The position numbers were made by a program, and so were the translations under genes. Shown in pieces: positions 1-9,118 of a stretch of 64,000 bases of DNA. Under the pieces are notes generated by a model that saw nothing but the letters and a program-made list of their open reading frames with translations, ran no database searches and was not told where the DNA came from. How positions within the stretch are numbered: position 1 is the first letter of the stretch; each line of letters begins with the position of its first letter. Source of the DNA: Bin55 sp965205545. Its GTDB lineage: Bacteria > Pseudomonadota > Gammaproteobacteria > Pseudomonadales > Azotimanducaceae. The DNA lies in assembly GCA_965205545.1 (NCBI GenBank), contig OZ242170.1, positions 434,001 through 498,000 on the forward strand, written 5' to 3'.

Positions 1-1
1 C

Positions 2-2665
2 GTAGTACGTTTGGAGGATTACAAGCCATACGGGTGGCGTCTGGAGAGCACTGAACTCTCATTTGACCTCTACGATACCGAGACTTTCGTTGAGGGCAAG
101 ATTCAATTCTCACGCGACAATGCAGAATCCTCAACTGTTCGTCTGCACGGTGAGGAACTGGAGCTTCTGGAAGTGTCAATCGATGGTCGGAAGCTCACGA
201 ATAACGAATACAGCGTTGATGCGGAGGGATTGAATCTGTTTGATGTACCGAGCAGATTCGAGTTGACTACCAAGGTTCGAATCCATCCGGAATCAAATAC
301 GAGATTGGAAGGTTTGTACAAGTCTTCGTCGCTGTTTTGCACCCAATGCGAAGCAGAAAGCTTCCGCAGAATCACTTATTACCCGGATCGGCCTGATGTG
401 TCGTCAGTGTTCACTACAAGAATCGAGGCGGACAAGAAGGACTTTCCCGAACTCCTGTCCAATGGAAACCGCATTGAATATGAAGAGTTGGCCAACGGAC
501 GACACCGTGCCGCTTGGCACGATCCCTTTCCAAAGCCGTCGTACTTGTTCGCGCTTGTCGCGGGAAACCTTAGTTCCCTAGAGGATACATTCGAGACTAT
601 GTCGGGTCGTGAGGTCCGCCTAACCATATTCTCCGAGCCTCACAACATAGACAAATGCTCCTGGGCGATGCTGTCACTGAAGCTCGCCATGAAATGGGAC
701 GAGGAGGTCTACGGAAGGGAGTATGATCTGGAACGTTTCATGATCGTTGCTGTGGACGACTTCAACTTCGGTGCAATGGAGAACAAGGGTCTCAATATAT
801 TCAACGTGAGCGCACTCTTGGCATCCCCAGACACAGCGACAGACGGCGCATACCAAAGAATCGCAGGAATTATTGCGCATGAGTACTTTCACAACTGGTC
901 TGGTAACCGGGTTACATGCCGCGACTGGTTTCAATTGAGCCTGAAGGAAGGATTCACGGTATTTCGGGACACGCAATTCAGCGAATCGCTAGAAGGAGAG
1001 ACCAGCGTGCGAATTGATACGGTTGCCGGTCTCCGCGGTGGTCAATTTCCCGAGGATGCAGGCAAGTTGGCACATCCCGTACGACCTGACCAATACGCGG
1101 CGATCACCAACTTCTACACTGCCACAATCTATCAAAAAGGGGCAGAAGTGCTTCGAATGATGTACACCATGGCGGGGAAAGAGAAGTGGCGCAGAGCGAC
1201 AGACCTGTATTTTGAGCGTCATGACGGCAGTGCAGCCACGATAGAGGACTTCGTCTCATCGGTTTCTGATGCTACTGAGTTAGACCTAGAACAGTTTTTC
1301 CGTTGGTATGTTCAAGCTGGGACACCTCGTTTGAAGGTAGTAGAGTCGAGAAGCGGAGGGGATGTAGAGCTCCGAATTAGCCAGTCGTGTCCGGCGACTC
1401 CAAATCAACCGATAAAGCAACCTTTCCATATTCCAATCGCTATTGGAATGATTAGTGCTGACGGAAGTGAGATTCTGGGGGCTCAAGGTTCTACACATGG
1501 ATATGCGGTGAACTGTGAATCGCCGATGAAAGTGGAGAACCCTAACAGCGATGGCACGTTGATTCTGCATTTGCGAGAAGAGGATGAGTCCGTAAAGTTC
1601 AGCGGAGTTCCGTCAAACGCAGCTGTGAGCTTTCTTCGAGGATTCTCCGCCCCGGTCTATGTTGACTACGCACAAGACTTGGACAGCTTGAGGACTTTGG
1701 CGCTCTTTGACACTGATGGATTTACTCGTTGGAATGCTGTCCAATCACTTTACAGCCGTCATTTGGTCGCGCAAGAAGAGTCTGTCGACACCTTAACCGA
1801 TCTGGTCAAGAGGATTGTGGAACGCTTAGTTGACACCGACGATGGTTCCGAGGAAAAGTCGGTTTTATCGAGTTCTTTAGTCTTGCCTTCGCCGCTCAAT
1901 GTTCTGCAAGAATTCCCTGGATCTGATTTTGATGAGCTTGTTGAAAGGCGTGATTCCTTGTCGATGCATATTTCCAAAGAGCTGCAACGTCTGTGGGAAA
2001 AACTATTGGTCCATCATCCCGCAGACAGCGAGTATTCCGTGACAACGGAAGCCATCAATCGACGGAGAGCTCGCCACATTGCACTTGCCAACCTTCGTAG
2101 AGCCAATTCCGAAGAACATCCCGTCGCGATTGCAAATCTATTGGCCGATGGATTTCGTGCAGCCAATAACCTCTCGGATCGTTTGGCAAATGTAGCTCAA
2201 CTACTTGAACTGCCCGCACGTGCAAACGACATCAAGCATGAAGTTCTTTCAGAGTTTCACGAGCGATTCCGGAACGAGCCACTGGTAATTGACCAATGGT
2301 TTCGGCTTCAAGCAACCTGTACCCTGCCAAACACTCTTCAGAGTGTGCGTGAATTGGAAAAGCACGATTCATTCAGTTTCAAGAATCCCAACCGAGTACG
2401 AAGTCTGTTAGGTGCTTTTGCTATGGGTAATCTGAAAAATTTCCACAATCGGGATGGAAGCGGCTACTCATACATTGCAGAAAAAGTCGTAGAGCTGGAA
2501 GCAACGAATCCCCAAGTGGCTTCAAGACTTGCCACTGAACTTGCTCAATGGGTGCGGTTTGGGAATGAGCGACAAAGGCTCATGAAGGAGTCATTGCGTT
2601 ATATCGAAGCGCGAATGACGTCCAACAGCCTTCGTGATGTGGTAACGCGGGGACTTGCCGACTAA
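2..2665 (+). CDS. pepN: Aminopeptidase N (M1 metallopeptidase), 5' end incomplete
   Basis: Zinc aminopeptidase that removes N-terminal residues from cytoplasmic peptides. Counting from the TTG at 11, the exopeptidase motif GAMEN lies at residues 254-258. The zinc motif HEYFH is at 290-294, and its distal glutamate follows in the LKEGFTVF segment. About 884 residues match full-length proteobacterial PepN, including the long helical C-terminal half. The frame is open to the window edge (codons GTA GTA CGT precede the TTG). PepN proteins normally carry roughly ten residues before the Y-x-x-Y segment seen here, so the true start is probably just outside the window. It converges with the SDR gene at 2700. 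Confidence 0.96.
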   Translation, partial: VVRLEDYKPYGWRLESTELSFDLYDTETFVEGKIQFSRDNAESSTVRLHGEELELLEVSIDGRKLTNNEYSVDAEGLNLFDVPSRFELTTKVRIHPESNTRLEGLYKSSSLFCTQCEAESFRRITYYPDRPDVSSVFTTRIEADKKDFPELLSNGNRIEYEELANGRHRAAWHDPFPKPSYLFALVAGNLSSLEDTFETMSGREVRLTIFSEPHNIDKCSWAMLSLKLAMKWDEEVYGREYDLERFMIVAVDDFNFGAMENKGLNIFNVSALLASPDTATDGAYQRIAGIIAHEYFHNWSGNRVTCRDWFQLSLKEGFTVFRDTQFSESLEGETSVRIDTVAGLRGGQFPEDAGKLAHPVRPDQYAAITNFYTATIYQKGAEVLRMMYTMAGKEKWRRATDLYFERHDGSAATIEDFVSSVSDATELDLEQFFRWYVQAGTPRLKVVESRSGGDVELRISQSCPATPNQPIKQPFHIPIAIGMISADGSEILGAQGSTHGYAVNCESPMKVENPNSDGTLILHLREEDESVKFSGVPSNAAVSFLRGFSAPVYVDYAQDLDSLRTLALFDTDGFTRWNAVQSLYSRHLVAQEESVDTLTDLVKRIVERLVDTDDGSEEKSVLSSSLVLPSPLNVLQEFPGSDFDELVERRDSLSMHISKELQRLWEKLLVHHPADSEYSVTTEAINRRRARHIALANLRRANSEEHPVAIANLLADGFRAANNLSDRLANVAQLLELPARANDIKHEVLSEFHERFRNEPLVIDQWFRLQATCTLPNTLQSVRELEKHDSFSFKNPNRVRSLLGAFAMGNLKNFHNRDGSGYSYIAEKVVELEATNPQVASRLATELAQWVRFGNERQRLMKESLRYIEARMTSNSLRDVVTRGLAD

Positions 2666-2699
2666 CCCGCGGGCAAAGCTATAGCATTTGCTCGAGTAG

Positions 2700-3530
2700 C
2701 TATGCGGGCCACAGCTGCGCTCCGCCGTCCACGCGTAGCACTTGGCCGGAGACATAGGACGAGTCTGACGTAACGAAGAACTCCACTGCTTTGGCAACTT
2801 CGATGGGCCATCCATATCGACTCAGTGGTCCGGACGCAACCTTCCGGTCTTCTCTTGTAGGTCTGCTGGCAACGAATCTCGGCGTTATGATCTCTCCAGG
2901 TGCGATGATGTTCGCATATACACCATAGGGCCTTAGCTGGGCGGCGAGGCACCTTGTGTATTCGTGGACCGCCGCTTTCGCTGTTCCATAGATCACCTCG
3001 GAGCGGTGACCCGCCAGACCAGCAATGCTGCCGATGGTCACTATCCATCCTTCGTTGCATTCGATCATGCGTGGAACGGCAGCCTGGCATACCAAAATGC
3101 ACGTCATGAGATTTCGCTCAAGTACTGTCCGTACATCCTCCAATGAGACTTCAATGGCATCGTTGGTTAGTGGTTTGCCCGCATTGGGTCCTGCGGTGCC
3201 TGTTGACCCAATATCGCCTCCGGCGTTATTGATCAAGATGTCTACATGCTCGAATCTCTCGCAGATTTCGTTGTAATTGGATTCGACAATGCTTGGATCT
3301 GTTAAGTCTCCACTAACCGCAAGCACTTCAGCGCCGTGTCTCTGCGCGATTTCATCTGCGACGGCTTTCAATGAGTCTGCTTCATCAAAAGCTCTGGTAG
3401 AGACTGGCGTTGTACCGTGTACTACTACATTCGCCCCAAGACTTGCAAGATGATCCGCCACTACTCGTCCGATTCCGCGCGAAGATCCCGTGACCCAAGC
3501 AGTCTTGTCAACTAATCGTTTGTTGGCCAT
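2700..3530 (-). CDS. SDR-family NAD(P)-dependent oxidoreductase
   Basis: Classical short-chain dehydrogenase/reductase of 276 residues, resembling 3-oxoacyl-ACP reductase and glucose dehydrogenase types. Visible motifs are the cofactor loop TGSSRGIG (14-21), NNAG (101-104), the catalytic Ser168, Tyr181 and Lys185 (YGTAK), and the usual C-terminal VDGG. There is a roughly 10-residue insertion after the NNAG motif. The ATG has AGG nine bases upstream. It stands alone, convergent with pepN, so context gives no substrate and the sequence does not identify one. Confidence 0.9.
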   Translation of the reverse strand: MANKRLVDKTAWVTGSSRGIGRVVADHLASLGANVVVHGTTPVSTRAFDEADSLKAVADEIAQRHGAEVLAVSGDLTDPSIVESNYNEICERFEHVDILINNAGGDIGSTGTAGPNAGKPLTNDAIEVSLEDVRTVLERNLMTCILVCQAAVPRMIECNEGWIVTIGSIAGLAGHRSEVIYGTAKAAVHEYTRCLAAQLRPYGVYANIIAPGEIITPRFVASRPTREDRKVASGPLSRYGWPIEVAKAVEFFVTSDSSYVSGQVLRVDGGAQLWPA

Positions 3531-4119
3531 GTCAAATTGCCTATATTGCAGCGTTTCCTTAGAGATAACCGTTTACACAATTATGCCGTTGTCGGAGAGA
3601 GCGCTACCTCATCCTTACTGAATGGTTAGTAAGGTGCTTTGTCCTCTTGAAATTGCTCTCCTTTTTAGCAGTTGCGGTTTAGTCGATATGGTCAGTATGT
3701 CGGGTTCAGTAGCCCCCGAACCGGCATTGCGTTGTATGTGTTGATTGTTGGCAACTACACAATGCTTGTTGCTATTGAAGTGGTACTCATGGTGGAACTG
3801 CGCCAATAACTAATGCGGACCCTGAGGATTCTAGGTCCATACGGGTGTTTCTCTTGCGTGTTGACCTCTCTGTCCAGTTTGCCGTCTACAATGTCGATAA
3901 CAAGCTCCCCAATAACTTGACCACCTATGGTTGAACGGAAATTGGTATTTTTGAAATTACGTTGTGGACTTGGAGGCAATTTCCTTCTGCAGGTGCTGCG
4001 GCGTCCGCACATCGAGCATGCGAGTCTGTTGAAGGATTTGGGATTCAATAGTGGTTCTAACCCTAACCACGCTTCAAACTCTATTTGATCGAAGAAGAAG
4101 TAGATGCAGGAAAAAGAAC
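3531..4119. other. Non-coding gap of about 590 bp between divergent genes
   Basis: This gap separates the SDR gene (minus) from the decarboxylase (plus). I see no convincing coding frame. A 131-codon minus-strand frame at 3755-4150 overlaps the decarboxylase start and has a composition unlike the neighbouring proteins. The gap contains a 7-bp inverted repeat at 3613-3634. It is the longest gene-free stretch in the window, so it may hold promoters for both genes or a decayed gene; I could not pick out a convincing -35/-10 pair. Confidence 0.5.
3613..3634. repeat. Short perfect inverted repeat
   Basis: CCTTACT (3613-3619) pairs with AGTAAGG (3628-3634) across an 8-base loop. It lies about 80 bp upstream of the SDR start. 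It could be an operator half-site pair or a small hairpin. With seven pairs in AT-rich DNA, chance is also possible. Confidence 0.3.
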
Positions 4120-5523
4120 ATGCCGCCACACGAGATGCAGCAGTTGGCAACGAAGGCGACCGAAGCTCTGGTAGATCGCATCACAGGTCTCGATAACGAC
4201 CACGCTTGGAACGGAGAATTTCGCCCCGTCCTCGAATCAGTTCTGAGCGGTCCTCCTCCAGAAAACGGCCAACCTGCAGACAAGGTCTTAGAGCAAGTTT
4301 TGCACGACGTGCTACCTAATGCTGCGCGTCTTGATCATCCCCGTTTCTTTGGATTTGTACCTTCGTCTCCTACATGGCCTGGAGTAATCGCAGATTTCCT
4401 AGCTTCTGGTTTCAACATTAATTCTTGTACTTGGCTTGTATCGAGCGGAACTAGCCAATTGGAACTCACCGTAATTGACTGGATGCGAAACTGGATAGGC
4501 TATCCAGAGAGCGCTGGAGGGCTACTAACGAGCGGCAGTTCCGCAGCTAGCGTCGAAGCTCTTGTAGCGGCGCGAGAGGCTGCAGGTCATCCTAGTCGTC
4601 CCACCATCTATATGAGCGATCAAAGCCATGGTGCATTGAAACGGGCCGCGTTGATCGTAGGTGTGCACCGCGAACACCTGCGTCTGGTTCCTACTGATGA
4701 TGCCTTTCGAATGGACATAAATGAGCTGCGTTCAAGTATTGAGCAGGATCGAGACATGGACTTGCAGCCTATGGCGGTCTGTGCAAACGCCGGCACAACT
4801 AGTACTGGCGCAATTGACCCTATGCACGAGTTGAGCGAATTTTGCTCACAAGAAAGCATTTGGCTGCACGTAGATGCGGCCTATGGCGGATTTTCAATGG
4901 TGACTGAAGATGGAAGAAAGCGTCTTGATGGTATTCAGCGCGCCGACTCAATTAGCCTGGATGCGCATAAGTGGTTCTTCCAACCGTACGAGGCAGGTGC
5001 GTTGATGGTGAAGAATCTTGAGCATCTAGAAAATGTTTTTGGGATTGCCAACGATGCTCTGCAAGACACAGTATGGGGGACCAATCACCCAAACTTCGCT
5101 GACCGGGGCCAACAGCTGAGTAGGGCGGCGCGCGCACTAAAGATCTGGATGTCGGTTCAGACGTTTGGGATGGCAAAGTTCCGTACGGCGGTGCAAAGTG
5201 GATTAGATCTAGCACAAAGAGCTGCCAAATATGTCAAAGATAGTGCCACGCTTGAAGTGATGGCACCCGTGACGTTAGGTGTCGTGTGTTTCCGTGTAAA
5301 TCCAGACATCGGTGACTACGACGAAACTACCTTGGAATCGGTTAATAGGAAGGTCTTGGTCGGTGCCTTTTGGGACGAACGAATGTTTTTTTCGTCTACG
5401 TCGCTGAAGGGGATCTTTTCCTTGCGCTTGTGCATTTTGAATCACACAACTACTTGGGAAGACGTACGTAGTACTTTGGATCAGGTTATTCAACTCGGAA
5501 AAGAGGCCTTGGCCGAATCGTAA
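4120..5523 (+). CDS. PLP-dependent group II decarboxylase (aromatic amino acid / glutamate decarboxylase family)
   Basis: A 467-residue pyridoxal-phosphate enzyme of the DDC/GAD/HDC family, which removes CO2 from an L-amino acid. Lys284 in the SLDAHKW motif should carry the PLP. The HVDAAYGG motif, whose Asp contacts the PLP ring nitrogen, lies upstream. The N-terminal HPRFFGF segment is typical of aromatic-L-amino-acid and related decarboxylases. The frame is open upstream to 4051, but the ATG at 4120 is preferred because AGGA sits eight bases before it and it begins the family-like N-terminus. The substrate (tryptophan, tyrosine, DOPA, cysteine sulfinate or other) cannot be read from the sequence. 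No transporter or partner enzyme is adjacent. Confidence 0.9.
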   Translation: MPPHEMQQLATKATEALVDRITGLDNDHAWNGEFRPVLESVLSGPPPENGQPADKVLEQVLHDVLPNAARLDHPRFFGFVPSSPTWPGVIADFLASGFNINSCTWLVSSGTSQLELTVIDWMRNWIGYPESAGGLLTSGSSAASVEALVAAREAAGHPSRPTIYMSDQSHGALKRAALIVGVHREHLRLVPTDDAFRMDINELRSSIEQDRDMDLQPMAVCANAGTTSTGAIDPMHELSEFCSQESIWLHVDAAYGGFSMVTEDGRKRLDGIQRADSISLDAHKWFFQPYEAGALMVKNLEHLENVFGIANDALQDTVWGTNHPNFADRGQQLSRAARALKIWMSVQTFGMAKFRTAVQSGLDLAQRAAKYVKDSATLEVMAPVTLGVVCFRVNPDIGDYDETTLESVNRKVLVGAFWDERMFFSSTSLKGIFSLRLCILNHTTTWEDVRSTLDQVIQLGKEALAES

Positions 5524-5657
5524 AGGACATTGGCAGCAATGCCGCAAAAAGCGCCTTTTATTGGTCCCACTTCGACTGTGCACTAGTAGGCGGTACTTCC
5601 AGCCTAGGACGAACATTCAAAAATGAATTGAATCAGTGGCGTCTAAGTGGGACTTTT

Positions 5658-6512
5658 CTAATTCGTGTGGGTTGAACGTCTTGATTTTCGCTGAGTCCGG
5701 CGCTCTTCCCCCTTAGCACGAAGCAATTCGCGGTCCTCTTCGCGGATTTCCATGTACTTTTGCTTCCAATCTTGGCTAGTGTCCCAATGGAACGGAGAGA
5801 GCCATGTTGTTCTGGGTGAGACGACCGTTTCAAGCATCGCAAGGCCCTGTCGTAGATTTCGCTCTTGCATCTCCCGATCATAGGGCCTACCCATTGGGTT
5901 GCCCAGTGGGTAATCAGTAAAAAGGAATCGCGCCACGCCGCACGATTCCACGACGTCTTTCGCCGATCCAATAATCACTGTAGCGATGCCATTTTGTTCG
6001 AGTACTCGAGATATCAGACTCACGGTCTGATGACAAACCGGTCACAACGGGACCATGAGCAATGCGTCCACTTGGTCTTCGACACAATAGCGCAGCACCA
6101 AGTTTGCATCTGATTCAATGGTCTTACGCTGACTATATTCTGTAGGCAGAAAGCAGGATCGCTGAGCAAGGCGTCCTATTGATCCATCGTCGACAAGCTT
6201 ACATAGAAGCTCGAAGGGAAAGTAGGAGCCAGTATCGTCAAGGTGAGTCGCTGCTCGATCCCATTCCAAGTCGTCTGCGAACAATCTCTTGGGAAGATTG
6301 TCATTTCGAATGGCGATCACATGTCGCGGATCGAACATTTTGCGCTGGTATGTTGCTGCTGTTGTAGCGAGACCCACCACTGATTCTGTCAACGGCTTTC
6401 CTAGTGGAGCGCAAGGAGCGTCGTCGTTGCTGGCCCATCTGTAGGGAGTCGTGAATCCTTGGGCGGCATAGTAGTTGCGCGTTCGTGGTATGTACTCAAC
6501 AGGTCTATGCAT
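5658..6512 (-). CDS. GrdB/PrdB-like selenoprotein with in-frame UGA (Sec157)
   Basis: Read through one in-frame TGA (6044-6042), this is a 284-residue protein of the glycine/sarcosine/betaine/D-proline reductase selenoprotein B family. Conventional calling breaks it into 6512-6042 and 6023-5658, which share a reading frame. The sequence runs LLMVPL-U-PVCHQT and then a Rossmann-like VLEQNGI and IGSAKD. It therefore has a redox U-x-x-C motif followed by the RFLFTD and PLGNP segments that I associate with this family. A hairpin of SECIS type follows the UGA (separate entry). Start: ATG 6512; the N-terminal RTRNYY and PYRWASNDD segments also look family-like. It is the last gene of a minus-strand cluster. 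The reaction is unknown: classical GrdB/PrdB proteins act in amino-acid reductase complexes, whose other subunits are not in this window. Confidence 0.87.
6013..6044 (-). promoter_or_regulatory. UGA (Sec) codon and putative bacterial SECIS hairpin
   Basis: On the minus strand the UGA (6044-6042) is followed by 10 nt and then a perfect 7-bp stem: ATCAGAC (6031.. on that strand) closing with GTCTGAT, around the 5-nt loop CGTGA (6024-6020). The loop starts 17 nt after the UGA. That is the spacing I recall for the minimal E. coli fdhF SECIS, and a guanine lies within the first two loop bases, as SelB-binding loops usually have. The hairpin lies entirely inside the coding sequence, as expected in bacteria. 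Confidence 0.8.
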
Positions 6513-6569
6513 GTCTAAACGCAGATGTGTTAATTTCCGCTACTTCCCAACGAGCAAACGCACACCTTG

Positions 6570-7367
6570 TTATACACCCGGGGCAAAGTGAAAGTAATTT
6601 GGCTTGTCTGCAGACTCAGGCTCTGGTACTTCTAGCTTTTCCAACAAGACACCTGAGTTGGTTAGTGAGACTATCGCAAAGTAACCGCCTCGCGCGGTTG
6701 CAAAAGCCTTGACCGGCGAACCGGGATAGCACGCTACCGTGTTGCCAAGCTTGTAGTCTTGCCACACATGGACGTGTCCAAGTGCCAAGTAGTCAAAACC
6801 CGACTCAGCAATTTCAGTTTCTGAGATAGTTGACGAAACATAATCTGTATTGTTGCTCACGACCTGTCCATGGGCAAGTCCAATGTTCCATGGTTGGGTA
6901 GCCTTTCCAGGCACTCCCATTAGTGGTCGGTTGTCGGGGGTATGTTCTGCCATCGCTCGCCCCCACAAGCTTACGCCAAGCTCGGGAAACTCTATTGAAG
7001 CTCCGTTTTCCTCAAGCAGAAAATGAACGTTTCTTCCAAGATCTGCGGCGTCAAATCGATTCCAAACTGATTTCTCGTCGTGCACATCGTGGTTTCCCGG
7101 GATCACCACGATAGGACACCGCAAGCGATTGAATTGGTTACACACAAATTCGATGTCGTGCGATTTAACTCGTGCATGATCGAATAGATCTCCAACAACA
7201 AGGAATAGATCGCATTGTTCGCTATGAACTTGCTCTACTACGTATGCGAAGGCGGCTTCAGCGACATTTCTAAAGCCATTTACCGGATTGGATCTGGCAT
7301 TTCCATCCAAATGCACGTCAGAGGTGTGGGCTAGCTTTATGCTATTTATGCTAGGTCGCGCTTCCAT
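6570..7367 (-). CDS. Calcineurin-like metallophosphoesterase, SbcD/YhaO-like
   Basis: A 265-residue two-metal phosphoesterase of the DNA repair exonuclease type. Metal-binding motifs are DVH (17-19), GDLFD (59-63), GNHDVHD (91-97), and later LAHGQ and ALGHVHVW. It is shorter than E. coli SbcD (about 400 residues) and lacks the C-terminal capping part, so YhaO-like or a general phosphodiesterase are alternatives. No SbcC-type ATPase is adjacent. The ATG lies 5 bp after the folE stop, so the two are probably translated from one mRNA. Confidence 0.85.
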   Translation of the reverse strand: MEARPSINSIKLAHTSDVHLDGNARSNPVNGFRNVAEAAFAYVVEQVHSEQCDLFLVVGDLFDHARVKSHDIEFVCNQFNRLRCPIVVIPGNHDVHDEKSVWNRFDAADLGRNVHFLLEENGASIEFPELGVSLWGRAMAEHTPDNRPLMGVPGKATQPWNIGLAHGQVVSNNTDYVSSTISETEIAESGFDYLALGHVHVWQDYKLGNTVACYPGSPVKAFATARGGYFAIVSLTNSGVLLEKLEVPEPESADKPNYFHFAPGV

Positions 7368-7372
7368 GGATG

Positions 7373-7921
7373 TCAGTCAATCAGCTGCAGGAATTCAGCT
7401 CTCGTTGCGGGGTCTTCACGAAATGAACCAAGCAATACCGATGTCTTCATCATGGAGTGCTGCTTCTCGACGCCTCGCATTTGCATGCAGAGATGTTGCG
7501 CCTCGACGAGGACGCCTACACCACTAGCTTCAGTTACATTCATGATAGTTTGCGCAACATCCTGTGTCAGGCGCTCCTGAATTTGCAGTCTTCGAGCAAA
7601 CATGTCGACGATCCGCGCAATCTTCGATAGGCCCAAGACCTTGCCATTTGGCAAGTAACCTACGTGGCACTTGCCAATGAAAGGAAGTATGTGATGCTCG
7701 CAAAGCGAATAGAGTTCAATGTCCTTAACGATGATAATTTCATCGATGTTCGATTGGTAGAGCGCATCATTTACGATTGACCCAATGTCCTCGCGGTAGC
7801 CCTTTGTCAAGAATTTGATCGCGCGTGCAGCCCGACTTGGTGTGTCGACTAATCCTTCGCGGTCAGGATCCTCTCCAATATGCTCAAGCAGAACTCGATA
7901 GACCTTCGTAATTGGATCCAT
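7373..7921 (-). CDS. folE: GTP cyclohydrolase I
   Basis: Converts GTP to 7,8-dihydroneopterin triphosphate, the first step of the folate and pterin pathways. The 182-residue protein shows the zinc ligands Cys74 and His77 (CEHH) and Cys145, plus the conserved QERLT segment. The frame is open to a TTG at 7966, but the ATG at 7921 is chosen: AAGGA lies ten bases upstream, and the extra 15 residues do not look like the family. It lies between the aldo/keto reductase and the phosphoesterase in the same cluster. Confidence 0.95.
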   Translation of the reverse strand: MDPITKVYRVLLEHIGEDPDREGLVDTPSRAARAIKFLTKGYREDIGSIVNDALYQSNIDEIIIVKDIELYSLCEHHILPFIGKCHVGYLPNGKVLGLSKIARIVDMFARRLQIQERLTQDVAQTIMNVTEASGVGVLVEAQHLCMQMRGVEKQHSMMKTSVLLGSFREDPATRAEFLQLID

Positions 7922-7967
7922 TTCTGCGTTTTCCTTGTTTATCGCTGTACTGCCAACCACGGGCAAC

Positions 7968-9062
7968 TCAGCCTGGAATTGGCGCTTCAGGGTCTACGAG
8001 ACCTTGCAGACGCAATTCTGTCCAAAGCGCGGAGGGAATCGCATGCTGCAAGAGCTGGTAATTCTCTTCAACTTCGTCTGCCGATTTTGCGCCTGGAATA
8101 ATTGCAGAAACCAAGGGATGCGCCAATTGAAACTGCAAGGCAGCGGCAGGCAGCGGAACATTGTACGCGTGGCAGATTCTTCGGAGGGCGTTCGTTTTGC
8201 GTTCAATCCCTTTGCTAGGAGGTCCATACATGTAAGAGGGCGATTGATTGGAATTGACCAACCAGCCCCCTGCAAACGGTGTGGCAGCAATGACACTAAT
8301 CCCTCGTTCTTGGCACAAAGGAAAGATTCGCCGCAACGCTCGAGTTTCCAATAACGTGTAGCCGCCCGCCACTACAAAGAAGTCGAGATCAACCAAATCG
8401 ACAATCCTCTCGCAAAGTCGTTCGTGCGAGTCATTCTCCCAACTAAACGCATTGCGAGACTCAAGATTACAACCGCAGCCAATTGAGCGAATTGTTCCTG
8501 AGGCGCGCATGTCTTCGAGCGCTTCTGCGCCACCGCCACCATCTCTGTCCAATTGGTGGAGATATTTTTCTAATTGATCAGGATCGTGATAGCCATAGTC
8601 GATGTCGTGAATAGTGAGACTGTCAACCTTAGCGTGCCCAAGCCTTTGAAGTGATGATTTGTGCTGTCTGCGTATCGCGTCTGATCCATATTCGTAGTCA
8701 ATTCGGAAACCGGTTCTTGGGTCGCGAGGGGTACGTACGCTTCCGTCACGACAGTATGTCTTGTTGGATTCGTTGCGAATTGGTTCAGGAACCAACGTCT
8801 TGCCGACCTTTGTGTTGATCCAGAATTCGTCTCGTTGGACATTTAAGTCACCGAGAGCTTGTCCCAATCGTCTTTCGGATCGACCAATTCCATACCAAGG
8901 TGCCGTATCGAAAAATCTGACCCCAAGGTTCCAAGCGGCGTGGATCGCGGAAATGCAGTGAACTGTTGCCACCTCCGGGCTACCAATGGTTCCGCCACCG
9001 AAGCCAAAGGGACGAATCAAGAATTGGTTTGAACCAATTGGACGTGCCGAATCGACGCCCAT
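7968..9062 (-). CDS. Aldo/keto reductase (D-threo-aldose 1-dehydrogenase / L-fucose dehydrogenase-like)
   Basis: NAD(P)H-dependent TIM-barrel oxidoreductase of 364 residues. The AKR signature FFDTAPWYG places the catalytic Asp52 and Tyr57; a phosphate-binding SAIIPGAKS segment occurs late, as in the family. The DSLTIHDIDYG stretch and overall length resemble the D-threo-aldose, L-fucose and pyridoxal dehydrogenase branch rather than classical aldose reductases. First gene of the minus-strand cluster leading to folE and the selenoprotein. The substrate is not determined. Confidence 0.88.
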   Translation of the reverse strand: MGVDSARPIGSNQFLIRPFGFGGGTIGSPEVATVHCISAIHAAWNLGVRFFDTAPWYGIGRSERRLGQALGDLNVQRDEFWINTKVGKTLVPEPIRNESNKTYCRDGSVRTPRDPRTGFRIDYEYGSDAIRRQHKSSLQRLGHAKVDSLTIHDIDYGYHDPDQLEKYLHQLDRDGGGGAEALEDMRASGTIRSIGCGCNLESRNAFSWENDSHERLCERIVDLVDLDFFVVAGGYTLLETRALRRIFPLCQERGISVIAATPFAGGWLVNSNQSPSYMYGPPSKGIERKTNALRRICHAYNVPLPAAALQFQLAHPLVSAIIPGAKSADEVEENYQLLQHAIPSALWTELRLQGLVDPEAPIPG

Positions 9063-9118
9063 GTTTTCTCTAAGTACTCATGCCCACGGGCTTGAGATGC
9101 CATGCATCAAGTCAAGAT

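Noticed and set aside
3755..4150. 131-codon minus-strand ORF in the gap before the decarboxylase
   Set aside because: It overlaps the decarboxylase start, has an odd Ser/Arg/Cys-rich composition, no ribosome site and no family resemblance.
5658..6512. Reading the two ORFs at 6512-6042 and 6023-5658 as a pseudogene with a nonsense mutation
   Set aside because: The stop is UGA in a U-x-x-C redox motif, both halves look intact and family-like, and a correctly placed hairpin follows. Selenocysteine is the simpler explanation, subject to finding the selenocysteine machinery.
9021..9038. 18-bp palindrome AATTGGTTTGAACCAATT
   Set aside because: It lies inside the N-terminal coding region of the aldo/keto reductase. 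One such palindrome in AT-rich coding DNA is plausible by chance.
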